From Taxillus chinensis (Eukaryota > Streptophyta > Magnoliopsida > Santalales > Loranthaceae): a DNA stretch of 64,000 nt. The stretch is taken from NCBI GenBank assembly GCA_023512835.1, contig CM042085.1, positions 45,742,189 to 45,806,188 on the forward strand, written 5' to 3'. Shown here one piece after another: positions 20,422 through 32,339 of the stretch (position 1 is the first letter of the stretch; each line of letters begins with the position of its first letter). The translations under genes were made by a program, and so were the position numbers. The notes under the pieces were generated by a model. That model was not told the DNA's origin. It worked only from the letters and a program-made list of their open reading frames with translations, and did no database searches.

Positions 20422-21644
20422 AATCCATATAGGTGTGATCTCCTATATGGATGTTGGCCTTCAGTGGCATGTTCTGTTGATTTTGATGTTGAATTTGGCC
20501 TGAGGATTTTCTGGGTTTGTTTATGCCCACCATGTGTTTGATGAAATGTCTGTGAGGCCTGCACACTATGTATTTGATAAAATGTCTGTGAGGCCTGTAT
20601 GCCATGTATTCAATATAATGCCTGTGAGACCTTGTATATGGGTGTCTGATGATATACCTGCGTGACTGGTGTGTACTTTGTTTGACTTGTATTTGATTTT
20701 AAGCCTATGAGGCTGATGTGTGTGGCTTGTATCTGACCATGTTGGTCCCCCTGAAATCAAGTGTAAATGCTGTGTTGAGTTTACATGTTGAGATGTAATG
20801 CTATATTGTTCTGTTGGTCTGTTTGAGACTGAGCTGAGAAATGGGCCAGGCACAATAGTTGGACCCCTTTGAGATTTGGCCAGGACGTGGTCCTGAGTCT
20901 CGGTGTAGCACTCACGACGGTGGGCTAAGTCTACACCCATTCCTGAGGGTAGGTATGGCACCCGAGGAGGTGGTTGACCATATCTGACTCGGGTGGAAAA
21001 TGTTGCATTGGTGTCCATGCAACATTCGCCTGGATGTGGTATGTCATGTCGCCGTGGTGGTAGGGTGTCCTCTGCCCTCCAGTGTGGGCTCAGGTAAAGA
21101 GTGTTTACTGGGTGATGTTTGCTGCTTTAGCCTTAGGCACAACACGAGCATAAGCATACACATATCATGCATGTTGTAGAGCGGGACGGGTCTGGGGAGA
21201 CTGGATCCCTACTGAGCTATGGTTTGCTCACCCCTCCTATAAACTGTTCTTTTGCAGGGTTTAGCAAGCGGTAGGTGAAGGCTGAGGAGCTAGGCCCCTG
21301 AGGCTGGGAGTTTTATGTTATTTCCTTTGTTGTACTCTGGTTTTATGTGTTTGGAATTTGGTTTGGTTTTATTTGTGGCTTCATAGGGGTTTTTCCCCGA
21401 CTGGGTTGTAATAAACATTTAGTCGTTGAAATGAAATAAAATGAGATGTTATTCAATTTGTGTTTGTGTGCATGGTTTGGGAGCAGGGAGCATGCCCCTT
21501 GGCATGTTAGCCTGGTTGTGCGAGTTTGGGACAGCACCCGTGCGGAAGTCCTTTTAAGGTGCTTGCACCAACCCCTTGTCCCTTCGGGTGCGGGCATGGG
21601 CAGTCACTACTCATTTCCAAGTAGAAGGAAGTTGGGGCGTGACA
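19688..21644 (+). repeat. 5' LTR of chromovirus B
   Basis: The LTR begins TGTAAGGACCCG and ends GGGGCGTGACA. It has CACGTG motifs (about 19780-19990), palindromes at 20122-20143 and 20159-20180, a TATA box at about 20192-20199, a GA tract (20233-20259), a long AT run, a leader hairpin (20423-20452) and degenerate units of GCCTGTGAGGCCT type (about 20530-20640). It lacks the CCCGGTGG units of A. Confidence 0.93.
20380..20418. repeat. (AT)n microsatellite in B 5' LTR
   Basis: This is a continuous AT dinucleotide run just before the leader hairpin. The 3' LTR copy is much shorter (about 36356-36374), showing length change since insertion. Confidence 0.95.
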
Positions 21645-21647
21645 ATA

Positions 21648-22112
21648 TGGTATCAGAGCGATAGTTCATGGTCTGGTGGACCTAGGATAGTGGGGAGGCC
21701 TGGCTGCTTCTGAGACTCTTAGGAGGCAGTCTAGGACACGCCCGATCAACGTGGTCCTATCTGGTTTTCGGGGTGTACTCGGGGGTAGTTAGACCAAGGA
21801 GTAGGGCATTTGCATTTGGGTTGGGGGTGCATACATGCATTGGCATTAGGGCACTAGTTTAATTTTAGTATGAGTATTGTGGTTGGACATGCTTGTGTTC
21901 GTTGAAACTTGTTGCTAAAAACAAAATTTTGTTCTTTGTGAAATTCGGTGATTTTTCGTGAGACTTGTTGCTATGAATTGCTATTGTGTGCTTCGTGATT
22001 TACCTGTGTGTTTAAATGTAAAACGTTGCTTGAGTACCTCATGGCCCATGAGGATGAGGGTGTGTAGAGCTTGAGAGAAGCTGATCCTAGTTTGGTTTAA
22101 ATTATGTAGACT
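21648..22112 (+). other. Primer-binding site (21648-21659) and leader of B
   Basis: TGGTATCAGAGC matches the tRNA-iMet 3' end three bases after the LTR. The remaining leader shows no gene. Confidence 0.88.
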
Positions 22113-23002
22113 ATGCCTCCTAGGAGAGTAACCCGAGCTACTCCAGGCCGTAGAAGATGAATCTTTTGCTGTCTTTGAGAGAGGGAAGAGGACAGCGTGT
22201 AGAGGGCGATGATCCCCTGGAGCGGATCATGGCCCAAGTCCGGGCCCTAAGTAAGAACGTGCAAGGCATGCGTGAGGACCTCGGGGGGAGAGATCCTAAA
22301 CGAGGTGCGTCAGGAGATGATGGCACGACAGGCGTGCCACCCCCTCCACCCCGTGAGGCGGAACCTCCGTGTAGGCGGGAAGTGCCGGTGAGGCGGGAAG
22401 AGGGAGACGTGTTGACGCAATTCCGAAAGGAACATCCACCAAGGTTCAAGGGAGGAGCCGAACCTCTAGGAGCAGAGCACCGGGCTGCGGCAGATCGAGC
22501 ATGTGTTCTCCTTTCTTCAACCCCGGGAGGAAGACAAAGTGAGACTAGCAGTCCGGCGGTTGGAGGAGGAAGCCTTGGAATGGTGGCTTAGCATCTCAGG
22601 AAGCCGGGACATGGAGACCATGGCCCGGAATGAGTTCCTCCAGCTGTTCTATGAGGAGTTCTTTCCATAGTCATTGTGGTGGCGAAGCGGGAGGAGTTCA
22701 GCGGCCTGAAGCGGGGATCGCGCTCAAGAGCAGAGTATGAGCGACATTTCCGGGGGCTGAGTCGGTTTGCTCCGAAGCAATATCAAGGGGAGGACCTGAA
22801 GGCCCATAAGTTTACCATGGGTCTCAAACCTTCCGAAGCAAAGGGTGGAGATCCTGCGACCGAAGACCTATCTTGAAGTCGTGGACACCGCCAAGATTGT
22901 TGAGAGAGGATTAGAGGGAGAAGACAGGCTCACCAGGAGCGGATGGGGCAGAGCGCGCGTGACAAGCACGGTGAAACTAAGAGGCGGAAGGCTGAGCCCG
23001 GG
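22113..23002 (+). pseudogene. gag: Gag of B, N-terminal part
   Basis: The ATG at 22113 gives MPPRRVTRATP, like the gag start of A. A break follows almost at once, and the frame continues at 22157-22591 with a Pro run, DVLTQFRKEHPPRFKGG and the start of the capsid core. A further break at 22490 leads to the other frame (about 22500-22670) with the FSFLQPREED-type and ALEWW-type motifs. The frame at 22676-22876 has SRSRAEYERHFRGLSRFAP. Element C interrupts gag at 23002 and the zinc-knuckle part resumes at 31885. Confidence 0.8.
22998..23002. repeat. Target-site duplication of element C (left copy)
   Basis: CCGGG at 22998-23002 is repeated exactly at 31885-31889. Confidence 0.92.
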
Positions 23003-24690
23003 TGTCACGCCCGGATTTCCAACCCGAGGAAACCGGCACGTGACTCCCCTTTTACCCACACGGAGGGCAAAGGGGTAGGATACAAACCAAGAATATTACA
23101 TTTTAAACATCCACAACACATTCAACAAAGTAATGTTCATAAAAATAATCCAAAACCAGTTTATTACAACGAAATCCTTTCCAATCCCATCCCCACTAGG
23201 GTTACATCAATTCCAATAAAAATAACATAAATGGTAGACAGGATAGCAAATAAGGTCTTCCACCTTGGTGTTCCCACCTAATGCCCGTAGGTTCGTAAAG
23301 AAAACAACATGGTAGGAGGGGTGAGCAACCACGGCTCAATAGGGGATCATGTCTCCCCAACCCATCCCATGCACCTAATATCTACATGCTTTGTGTACAA
23401 GTCTTTGTGTCGTAATACAATTATTCCACCGGATATAATTACAGGCTATAACAGCAAACACAATCATACACGGGCTGGTACATAAACACTCCGGGCTTCC
23501 ACAGCCACCGGGTTTCCAAGGACAGTCCCGGGCTTCCACGGCCACCGGGTTTCAAGAACGGTCCCGGGCTTCCACTGACCACCGGGTTCCAAGAATGATC
23601 CCGGGCTTCCACACCCACCGGGTTCCAAGAACACAGCACACATAGCCACACTTAGTCACACATACATAACATCAAAACACTTAGCTTGCAAAGCCTCATA
23701 GGTATAAAACCAAATAGTTGGTGTACATAAATTCACAGGCTCATAAACCCATCACACAGGCATTTTCTCAAACATGTAGCGAGGCATGTCATACGGGCAT
23801 TTTATCGAACACTTTTCATGCATCACACAAACACCGAAACACCAAAATCGCCATTGAAGGCCAACATCCATATAGGAGATCACACCTATATGGATTACAT
23901 ATATATATATATATATATAATAGATATAACCCATAATCTGCCCTAGAACCCTAGGACGAGAGGAGGGTTTAGGAAGAACAGAACCCCTACCTCAGGTAAG
24001 ACGCAACAACGCGGCAACGGTCTGATCGCAAGCCGAACGCCGTCCACCCACGAGGCTCGACCACCCACGCAAGGTGCCAGGAAGCAACCAGGAGCTCTCC
24101 CTTCCCCTCTCTCTCTCTCTCTCTCTCTGCGACGGTGGTGGAGCAACAAACCCTAAACCTAAAACAGAGGGGCTTCTCCTCCTTATATAGACAACACAAC
24201 ATCAAAAGGACGTAGTTTTGATTAAGTGAATCCCAAACATCAAAACGACGTAGTTTTGATCACACAAGTTAGCACCTTTCCGCACCCATATAGGCTAAAA
24301 TACTCAGAATTTCAACATGGTCCTTTGGAGAAAGTTCATTAGAATGTCAAAACCAAGGGAACCATGCAAAAATATGCCTGCACGCCAATTTGCACGGGAA
24401 TTCCCCAATTCACGTGCAACTCCAAATGCACTCCAAATGCGCTCAAACTTTACCCCTAGCCTCCTTGCATCATGTAGAAGACAACCACACTTGCATGTGA
24501 AATGGACCCAATTCACGTGCACCTCACATACACGTCCATTTGGCCCGAAACTTCGTGGTAGATAGAGGACATCATTCTAAGCATCTTTCCTTTTGCACGT
24601 GAATTCATTGGAGTCCATTTACTGGGTCAAAATCTAGAAAAACTCCACTCAGAAGGCAAAACTGACTAACTCAAGGTACGGGTCCTTACA
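23003..24690 (-). repeat. 3' LTR of chromovirus C
   Basis: This 1688-bp LTR begins TGTCACGCCCGG and ends GGGTCCTTACA on the plus strand. It contains four CCGGGCTTCCACAGCCAC-type units (about 23490-23630), a hairpin (23866-23895), a CT tract (24106-24128), a TATA box (near 24182-24190), two ACGT palindromes (24201-24222, 24239-24260) and CACGTG motifs to 24600. Confidence 0.93.
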
Positions 24691-25010
24691 TCCTCTCCCC
24701 CTTAAGACTTTTCGTCCTCGAAAAGAAATGACATACGAGGAAAACAAACACCAGCTACCCATTTGCCACACGGCGAGCCACAACACCCAAATGGGTCATA
24801 CACCACACACAGCACAACAGCACATAACAGTACCACCATAATCCATAACCACAATAATATAACACATGTCCGCATGGCACGAATACACATCTCAAAGCAC
24901 ATCACAAATAAGAACACATGTCTTTAAAAGACAAGACAAATACACCAACTAATACAAGAAAACACATCACAAGAAAACACATCACTATCCCTTGGCCAAT
25001 GACCACCTCC
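24691..25010 (-). other. Polypurine tract and 3' untranslated region of C
   Basis: The complement of 24691-24706 is the purine-rich plus-strand primer adjoining the 3' LTR. No gene is seen between it and the pol stop near 25016. Confidence 0.8.
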
Positions 25011-25015
25011 CACGC

Positions 25016-26534
25016 TTAAGATTGTTCGTCCTCGAACAAGTCAGGCGTTGCCTACGCATCACGGACTCACGTTCCCATGTCTCCTCCTCAATGCCACGGT
25101 ATCGCCACAAAGACGCGAACCAAAGGAATAGCACGACCACGCAAAAGCTTCTCTGCCGATCTAGGATACGGATAGGGGCCTCAACGATGGACATGTCATC
25201 CTCAATGTCCAATATCCCCCAATCGAGCACATGAGTGGGGTCAGGGTGATACTTCCCAACTGGCGGGACACGTGAAACACGTTGTGCACTTGACTCGGCC
25301 CGCGGTGGTAACGCTAACCGGTAGGCCACAGGCCCTACACGATCCGGAATCTCAAAAGGACCAATAAACCGCGGAGATAGCTTGGAACCTCGCCCAAACC
25401 GGCGATGTCCACGACTGGGGAAACACGAAGAAACACATGATCACCAACGAGAAAACTCCAAGGTCGCCGCCGCTGATCCGCATAAGATTTACCGACTACT
25501 GAGCTGCTAACAAACGCTGACGAATCAACTTAACCTTCTCGGTAGCCTCTTGAACCAACTGCGGTCCCAAGAGAGCTGTCTCCCCCACCTCGGTCCAACA
25601 TAAAGGTGATCGACACGGCCGTCCATACAACGCCTCAAAAGGAGCCATCCCAATGGATGCCCGATAACCGTTGTTGTAGGCAAACTCCACCAAAGGAAGG
25701 TGAGTTGCCCACGAACCCCCGAAATCTAACACACAGGCCCGTAACATGTCCTCCAATGTCGGATTCGTCCTCTCTGTCGGCCGTCGGTCTCGGGGTGAAA
25801 GGCTGTACTCAAGTGAAGCTTGGTCCCCATAGCCTCCCGCAAACCTGCCCAAAAACGGGAAGTGAACCTCGAATCCCGGTCTGAGACAACCGATGATGGT
25901 ACTCCATGCAGTCTCACAATCTCGTTCATGTACAGCTGACTCAAGGTCCCAATGGAATCCCGCTCGCGAACAGCCAGGAAATGGGCCGACTTTGTGAGTC
26001 GATCCACAATCACCCAAATCATATCCTTCCTCCCGGTGGTGGGTGGAAGACCGATCACAAAGTCCATCGCTATGTGGTCCCACTTCCACTCCGCTATGGG
26101 CAAGGGCAGTAACATGCCCACCGGCCGGCGATGCTCGGCCTTCACCTGCCGACACGTGAGGCATCGCGAAACAAAGGCGACCACATCGCATTTCATCCCA
26201 GGCCACCAAAAATGTCCGCAAGGCGCATGGTACATCTTCGTACCCCCTGGATGCACAGCAACTCTAGATTGGTGAAACTCCCTCATCACCTCATCCCGAG
26301 GGAATAAGCTACTACCAACCGCCCCTGAAACGACAACTCATGCTCAGGACCCTCTGTCCAGTCCACAGATAGCTCCCCAGCCTCAATACGGGCACGGAGA
26401 ACCTCGCACTCAATGTCACCCAACTGTCCCTCCCGGACGCGCTGGTACAACTCAGGCACAACCACCAAAGCACTCAGGACTGTCCCACCATCATGAGCAA
26501 CAGGCTGCAGCTGCAACATCGCCAACTGCTCCAT
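25016..26534 (-). pseudogene. pol: Integrase with chromodomain-like tail, chromovirus C
   Basis: In element sense, the linker after RNase H (26534-26286) contains VPELYQRVREGQLGDIECEVLRA. The HHCC module follows (FHQSRVAVHP, CLTC) in the frame 26289-25726. The core has D in IAMDFV and D in VVSDRDSRF, then FHPETDGR. The catalytic Glu region (about 25775) is frame-broken; the adjacent frame resumes with [13 protein letters not shown] and MAPFEALYGRPCRSP. The C-terminal part (25329-24985) includes YHPDPTHVLDWG and the chromodomain-like RYRGIEEETWERESVM with a break near 25150. It matches A closely. Confidence 0.86.
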
Positions 26535-26540
26535 CAGCTT

Positions 26541-28425
26541 TCACTCTCTCACGGCCACCTCAGCTTTCCCTTTTCTGCTCAACGCATCAGCCACAACATT
26601 ACCCTTGCCCGGGGTATAGGCAAGAGTAAAATCAAAGGTCTGCAAATACTCCACCCATCTCCTTTGCCTCAAATTCAAGTCCTTCTGAGTAAAGATGTAC
26701 TGAAGGCTCTTGTGATCGGAGAACACCACAAACTTTTCCCCCAAGAGGTAGTGCTGCCAACTCTTCAGGGCGAAGATAACAGCCGCTAACTCCAGATCAT
26801 GGGTAGGATAATTCTGCTCATGAGGCTTCAGCTGCCTTGACCCATAAGCTACCACACTGTGCTCCTGCATAAGCACACACCCCAAACCAACCCTGGACGC
26901 ATCACAGTACACTTCATATGGAATATCCTCCCGAGGTAACCTCAACACCGGTGCAGTGGTCAAACGGGTTTTGAGAGTCTCAAACGCCTGCTGGCACTTG
27001 TCCGTCCACTCAAATTTCACTCCTTTCCTAGTCAACGCCGTCATAGGAGCTGCCAAACGGGAGAACCCCTCGACAAAACGACGATAGTACCCCGCCAAGC
27101 CAAGAAAACTACGGATCTCAAAAATGTTGGTTGGCCCTGCCCACGATGCCACGGCCTCAATCTTGGTTGGGTCCACCCTAACTCCCTCAGTGACACCACA
27201 TGGCCAAGAAAGTGAACCCCCTGCGACCAAAACTCACACTTGCTAAACTTAGCAAACAAACCTGGTCCCTCAAGGTTTGTAACACCGTTGCCAAGTGCTC
27301 CACATGCTCCTTCTCGGTCTTGGAATACACCAAGATATCGTCAATAAACACTACCACGAACGAGTCTAAGTATGGGGCAAAGACTTGGTTCATCAAATGC
27401 ATGAACACCTCTGGCGCATTAGTGAGCCCGAAAGGCATCACGACCCACTCATAATGCCCATACCCGCACCGAAAAGCCGTCTTAGGGATGTCCTCCTCCC
27501 TAACCCTGAGGTGGTGATACCCCGACCGTAAATCTATCTTGGAAAACCACCGGGCCCCACTCAGCCGGTCAAACGAGTCATCTATCCGAGGCAACGGGTA
27601 CTTGTTCTTCACATCATCGAACCCGCCTTCAGTAGTCGATGCGAGACGAAGTGTGCCATCGGCCTTCTTAGCAAAAGAGCACCGGAGCACCCCAAGGTGA
27701 GGTACTCGGTCCGATATACCCTTGGCCCACCAACTCCTCGATTTGCCTCTGCGACTCCCTCGGTTCACTGGCCTCATACGATATCTTTACTTGGGAAATC
27801 GGACCCGTCCCCGGCACCAACTCAATGGTGAACTCCACACTCCTCTTAGGTGGCAACCTCCTCAACTCCTCAGGAAAAACATCTTGAAATTGGTCCACAA
27901 CACCGGGCCACACCCTCTTTTCCACCTTACCTTCCTCAGCAAAGGTCATGGCTGCCAACCTGTGGGTAATGGCACCCCACCGGTCCATCACCGGCCCGGC
28001 CCGACTCGCCTCACGGTCCCACTCCCCCTGCGGGGTGCAAGAGGTCCTTGCAGGTGTCATGAAGGATACACGCCGCGGTACGATCTATCTTGGCTTGGAA
28101 AGCCATAAGCCAATCCATACCCAAGATCAAGTCAAAAGTATGCAAAGGCATCACATGCAAGTCAAAACTCGGCTCCACCTCGCCTATGGTTAACACACAG
28201 TCATGACACACACGCCGTACCTCAATCATGCCTCCCACCGGAGACTCCACAACTAGGGGCCTCGCGGCCTCCACACAGGCTAACCCCAAGCCGTCTATTA
28301 CAAGCTCAGCAACAAACGAATATGATGCACCCGTATCGAAAAGAACGAAGCTAATGTACGGGAGATCAGAGGGTACCTCTAACCACCGATGGTCCTGCTC
28401 CACCCTCGGCTGGTGGGGGTGGTAG
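26541..28425 (-). pseudogene. pol: Protease, reverse transcriptase and RNase H of chromovirus C
   Basis: The protease reads LFDTGASYSFVAELVIDGLGL (about 28350-28290) through FDLILGMDWLMAF in one frame, better preserved than in A. Reverse transcriptase follows: FTIELVPGTGPISQV, GAPVLF, a break at the L-x-x-C-I-D-Y motif (27630-27655), then [34 protein letters not shown] and FIDDILVYS (about 27330). A break near 27240 leads to a long intact frame (27230-26541) with [15 protein letters not shown] and a full RNase H: CDAS, DLELAAV, SDHKSL and VVADALSRK, all in frame. This frame is the best-preserved gypsy coding stretch in the window. Confidence 0.88.
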
Positions 28426-28589
28426 CTCAGCCTCCTCCTGGTATGTCGCCTCCGGCGCAAACACCCTTCCTTGGCCCGTGCCACTGGTCGGCTCACTCAC
28501 CGGACGCTTCCCGCTAAGGTGGCCTCCGGCCCTCGGTCTCTTGCCGGCCCGGCCTCCCCGGGGTCGGGTCCGGCGGATCCTGCTGGCTG

Positions 28590-29785
28590 GCCTTGCCACC
28601 GACGAGCTGGTCTCTCAGTGGTGCACGGAAGCTAGCATCACTCCTCACGCCGGATGCCGCGCCCCTGTTCCCCTGTTGCCACTCCCGCAAACCCGGCTCG
28701 GATGGCCTCTCGTCCACAACTATGGCATTTCCGGTCCCTCTTTGGACACTCCTTCCTCAAGTGGCCTTGCTCCCTTACGCCGGAACAACCGCCGGGGAGA
28801 CCCCCCTTCTGGACCGCCCTGCTCGCCATCGCCAAAGCTAGACCTCCCTGGGTTCACCAATGTATGTCCTGCTGCGGAAAGAAGCTGCTATCCCTCTCCT
28901 CCGTCTTGAGCCTCTTGGACCCCGCATCTCGATCAGGCCCACTCTGCAACTGGCGACCCTGATGGGCCTGCCTCCCATCATCCAGCTCTCTCTCGGCTAT
29001 ACGGGCCGTCTCCACGGCCTCGGCATAGGTCCTCAAGCGTGATTGCCACCCTGCGCCTAAGGGCCTGGCCTAAGGCCCAAAGTGAACTTGTGGGCCTTCA
29101 GGTCCTCCCCTTACGGTCTCAGGAGCAAACCTACTCAATCTCTGGAACTCCCGCTCATACTCAGGTACCGTCCTGGTTCCCTACTTCAAGCTGCCGAATT
29201 CTTCCCTCTTCTGCCATCTCACCGATTCGGGAAGAACTCATCATGGAAGAGTTGCAAGAACTCCTCCCAAAACATGAGTTGCAACCGCACGGCTCCCCCT
29301 GACACTCGTCCACCACTCCAAAGCATCCCCCTCCATTGCCGAATTGCGGTCGCACCTTATCCTCCTCCCGGGGTAGGAGAAAGGAGAACACATGCTCAAT
29401 CTGCCTCAACCACCTCAGCTACCACAGGATCTTCTCCCCCTTAAATCGCGGAGGTTGTTCCTTTCGGAACCATGTCACCACGTCATCCTCTCGCACGGGT
29501 CGGTACACCACCCAGCGAACTCTCACGCTCACGAGGCAGCTCTCCTACTGGTGGTGGTGGTGGTGGCACCACCTGGCTGTGCCGCCATCTCACGGTGCAC
29601 CTCCTCCCGAACGTCTGCCGGAGTCCCTCCCCGTAGCTCTCGTACCTCTAGTCGGATGCCTTCTTGTAGTTGTGCCGGTAACAACGCATGCCCTCCAACG
29701 GACGGTCCCGCACCCCGGACCCTCATGGGCAGATGACTCATCAGGCCCATTGCCCGGACGCACGTGTCACTCTCCTCGGTGGCAT
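28590..29785 (-). pseudogene. gag: Gag of chromovirus C, frameshifted
   Basis: The complement of 29783-29785 is the ATG (MPPRRVTRASG), as in A. The capsid core around 29409-29161 has MRQIEHVFSFLLPREEDKVR. A charged linker (29036-28854, ETARIAERELDDGRQAHQG) leads to the zinc-knuckle region at 28800-28650, with EQGHLRKECPKRDRKCHSCGRE. The first knuckle's Cys pair and the second knuckle's final half are out of frame. Several breaks coincide with CAG/CTG in the homologous copy. Confidence 0.82.
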
Positions 29786-30194
29786 TCTTACTGCCGCAGT
29801 AAGAAGCACAAACATCAAAACAAATTTTATAATCTATCGCGTCACTACCTCTACCCCACCGATCAATTTCACTAACACATGACATTACACAGATACATTG
29901 CATCAATCACATTGCACGGTTCAGTACACATTGCTAAACAAATCGAGTTGTACATCTCACTTAATCATGTGATCTTATCCACACGTTTAGCATACATTCA
30001 CAGACAAATGCAACTAGTGCCCTAATGCCAATGCATGCCAATCCTACCACAAGACCGGACTACCCTAAGTACACCTTGGAGGCTCAAAGAGGACCATGTT
30101 GATCAGGCATGTCCCTCCAGGTTCCTCCAAAGGACTCAAGATAACCAAGTCCGCCCACTACCCTAGGCCAACTAGACCATGCTCGATACCATAA
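29786..30194 (-). other. Leader and primer-binding site of C
   Basis: The primer site (complement of about 30181-30191) reads GGTATCGAGC in element sense, where GGTATCAGAGC is required for tRNA-iMet. CAG appears as CG. The leader holds no gene. Confidence 0.75.
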
Positions 30195-31884
30195 TGTCAC
30201 GCCCGGATTTCTAACCCGAGGAAACCGGCACGTGACTCCCCTTTTACCCACACGGAGGGCAAAGGGGTAGGATACAAACCAAGAATATTACATTTTAAAC
30301 ATCCACAACATATTCAAGAAAGTAATGTTCATAAAAATAATCCAAACCCAGTTTATTACAACGAAATCCTTTCCAATCCCATCCTCCTGGGGTTACATCA
30401 ATTCCAATAAAACTAACATAAATGGTAGACAGTATAGCAAATAAGGTCTTCCACCTTGGTGTTCCCACCTAACGCCCGTAGGTTCCTGTAAAGAAAACAA
30501 CATGGTAGGAGGGGTGAGCAACCACAGCTTCGATAGGGATCATGTCTCCCCAACCCATCCCATGCACCTAATATCTACATGCCTTGTGTACAAGTCTTTG
30601 TGTCGTGATACAATTATTCCACCAGATATAATTACAGGCTATAACAACGAAAACACAATCATACACGGGCTGGTACATAAACACTCCCAGGCTTCCACGG
30701 CCACCGGGTTTCCAAGGACAGTCCCGGGCTTCCACAGCCACCGGGTTTCAAGAACAATCCAGGCTTCCACAGCCACCAGGTTCCAAGAACAGTCCCTGGC
30801 TTCCACGACCACCGGGTTCCAAGAACACAAGACACATAGCCACACTAAGTCACACATACATAACATCAAAACACTTAGCTTGCAAAGCCTCACAGGTATA
30901 AAACCAAACGAGTTGGTGTACATATATTCACGAGCTCATAAACCCAGTCACACAGGCAATTTCTCAAACATGTAGCGGGCATGTCATACAGGCATTTTCT
31001 CGAACACTTTTCATGCATCATACAAACACCGGAAACACCAAAATCGCCATTGAAGGCCAACATCCATGTAGGAGATCACACCTATATGGATTACATATAT
31101 ATATATATAACGAGATATAACCCATAATCTGCCCTAGAACCCTAGGACAGAGGAGGGTTTAGGAAGAAACAGGAACCCCTACCTCAGGTAAGACGCAACA
31201 ACGCGGCAACGGTCCGATCCCAAGCCGAACGCGGTCCACCCACGAGGCTCGACCACCCACGCAAGGTGCCAGGCAGCAACCAGGAGCTCTCCTTCCCTCT
31301 CTCTCTCTCTCTCTCTCTCTGCGACACGGGTGGTGGAGCAACAAACCCTAAACCTAAAACAAAGGGGCTTCTCCTCCTTATATAGACAACACAACATCAA
31401 AACGACGTAGTTTTGATTAAGTGAATCCCAGACATCAAAACAACGTAGTTTTGATCACACAAGTTAGCACCATTCCGCACCCATATAGGCCAAAATACTC
31501 AGAATTTCAACATGGTCCTTTGGAGAAAGTTCATTAGAATGTCAAAACCAAGGGAACCATGCAAAAATATGCTCGCACGCCAATTTGCACGTGAATTCCC
31601 CAATTCACGTGCAACTCCCAAATGCACTCCAAATGCGCTCAAACTTTACCCCTAGCCTCCTTGCATCATGTAGAAGACAACCACACTTGCACGTGAAATG
31701 GACCCAATTCACGTGCACCTCACATACACGTCCATTTGGCCTCGAAACCTGTGGTAGATAGAGGACATCATTCTAAGCATCTTTCCTTTTGCATGTGAAT
31801 TCATTGGAGTCCATTTATTGGGTCAAAATCTAGAAAAACTCCACTCGGAAACGGCCCGACTAACTCAAGGTACGGGTCCTTACA
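30195..31884 (-). repeat. 5' LTR of chromovirus C
   Basis: This 1690-bp partner of 23003-24690 has the same modules: GC-rich units (30680-30830), hairpin (31062-31091, one mismatch in the stem), CT tract (31297-31320), palindromes (31396-31417, 31434-31455) and CACGTG motifs to 31800. Confidence 0.93.
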
Positions 31885-32128
31885 CCGGGAGTGGGACTTT
31901 TCCCAAGGATGGGGGCCAAACTTCAATGGCTCCGCCCGGATCCCGTTACTTTGGAGGACGGGGGAGTCTTGCTGGGAACTTCCCAAGCGGGTGTACCTAT
32001 TGTGGCTGTCAGGGCACGTCAAACGTGAGTGCCCCAAGCAAGACTTGACGTGTCATACGTGTGGGAAGGTGGGACACATCAGCAAGGTGTGTTTCAGCAA
32101 GGGGAACACCGGGGAGCCGGAAGCTTAG
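31885..32128 (+). pseudogene. gag: Gag of B, zinc-knuckle part after element C
   Basis: This is the continuation of the B gag from 23002. It encodes Gly/Pro/Ser-rich sequence and then two CCHC knuckles near 31992-32095, split across frames: CTYCGCQG in one, and CHTCGKVGHISKVCF in the next. The stop TAG is at 32126-32128. Its spacing to the protease matches A. Confidence 0.78.
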
Positions 32129-32339
32129 CACAATGGAGCAGGGGTGGGACCCAATTTCAAGCCCGACCCCTAAGCCCAGCACATTCATGGCAAGCCAGTC
32201 GAGCCGGGTTCCGGTCACACTAGGCCACGGGGAGAGGCAACCACAAGGAAGATCGGAGGGGCGTCCCGGTGGACTGCAGCACGAGCAAAAGGGAAGGCAA
32301 GTGAGGCTAGTGGTGGGGCAGGCCAAGGCGAGTGTTCGC

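Larger units (their letters stand above)
23003..31884 (-). mobile_element. Chromovirus C: complete Tekay-type retrotransposon, same family as A
   Basis: C is an 8.9-kb minus-strand element with LTRs 23003-24690 (3') and 30195-31884 (5'). It has a tRNA-iMet primer site, gag, pol with chromodomain-like tail and a polypurine tract, and a perfect CCGGG duplication. Protein and LTR sequences closely follow A. It is the innermost and therefore youngest insertion of the S1-B-C stack. Confidence 0.94.
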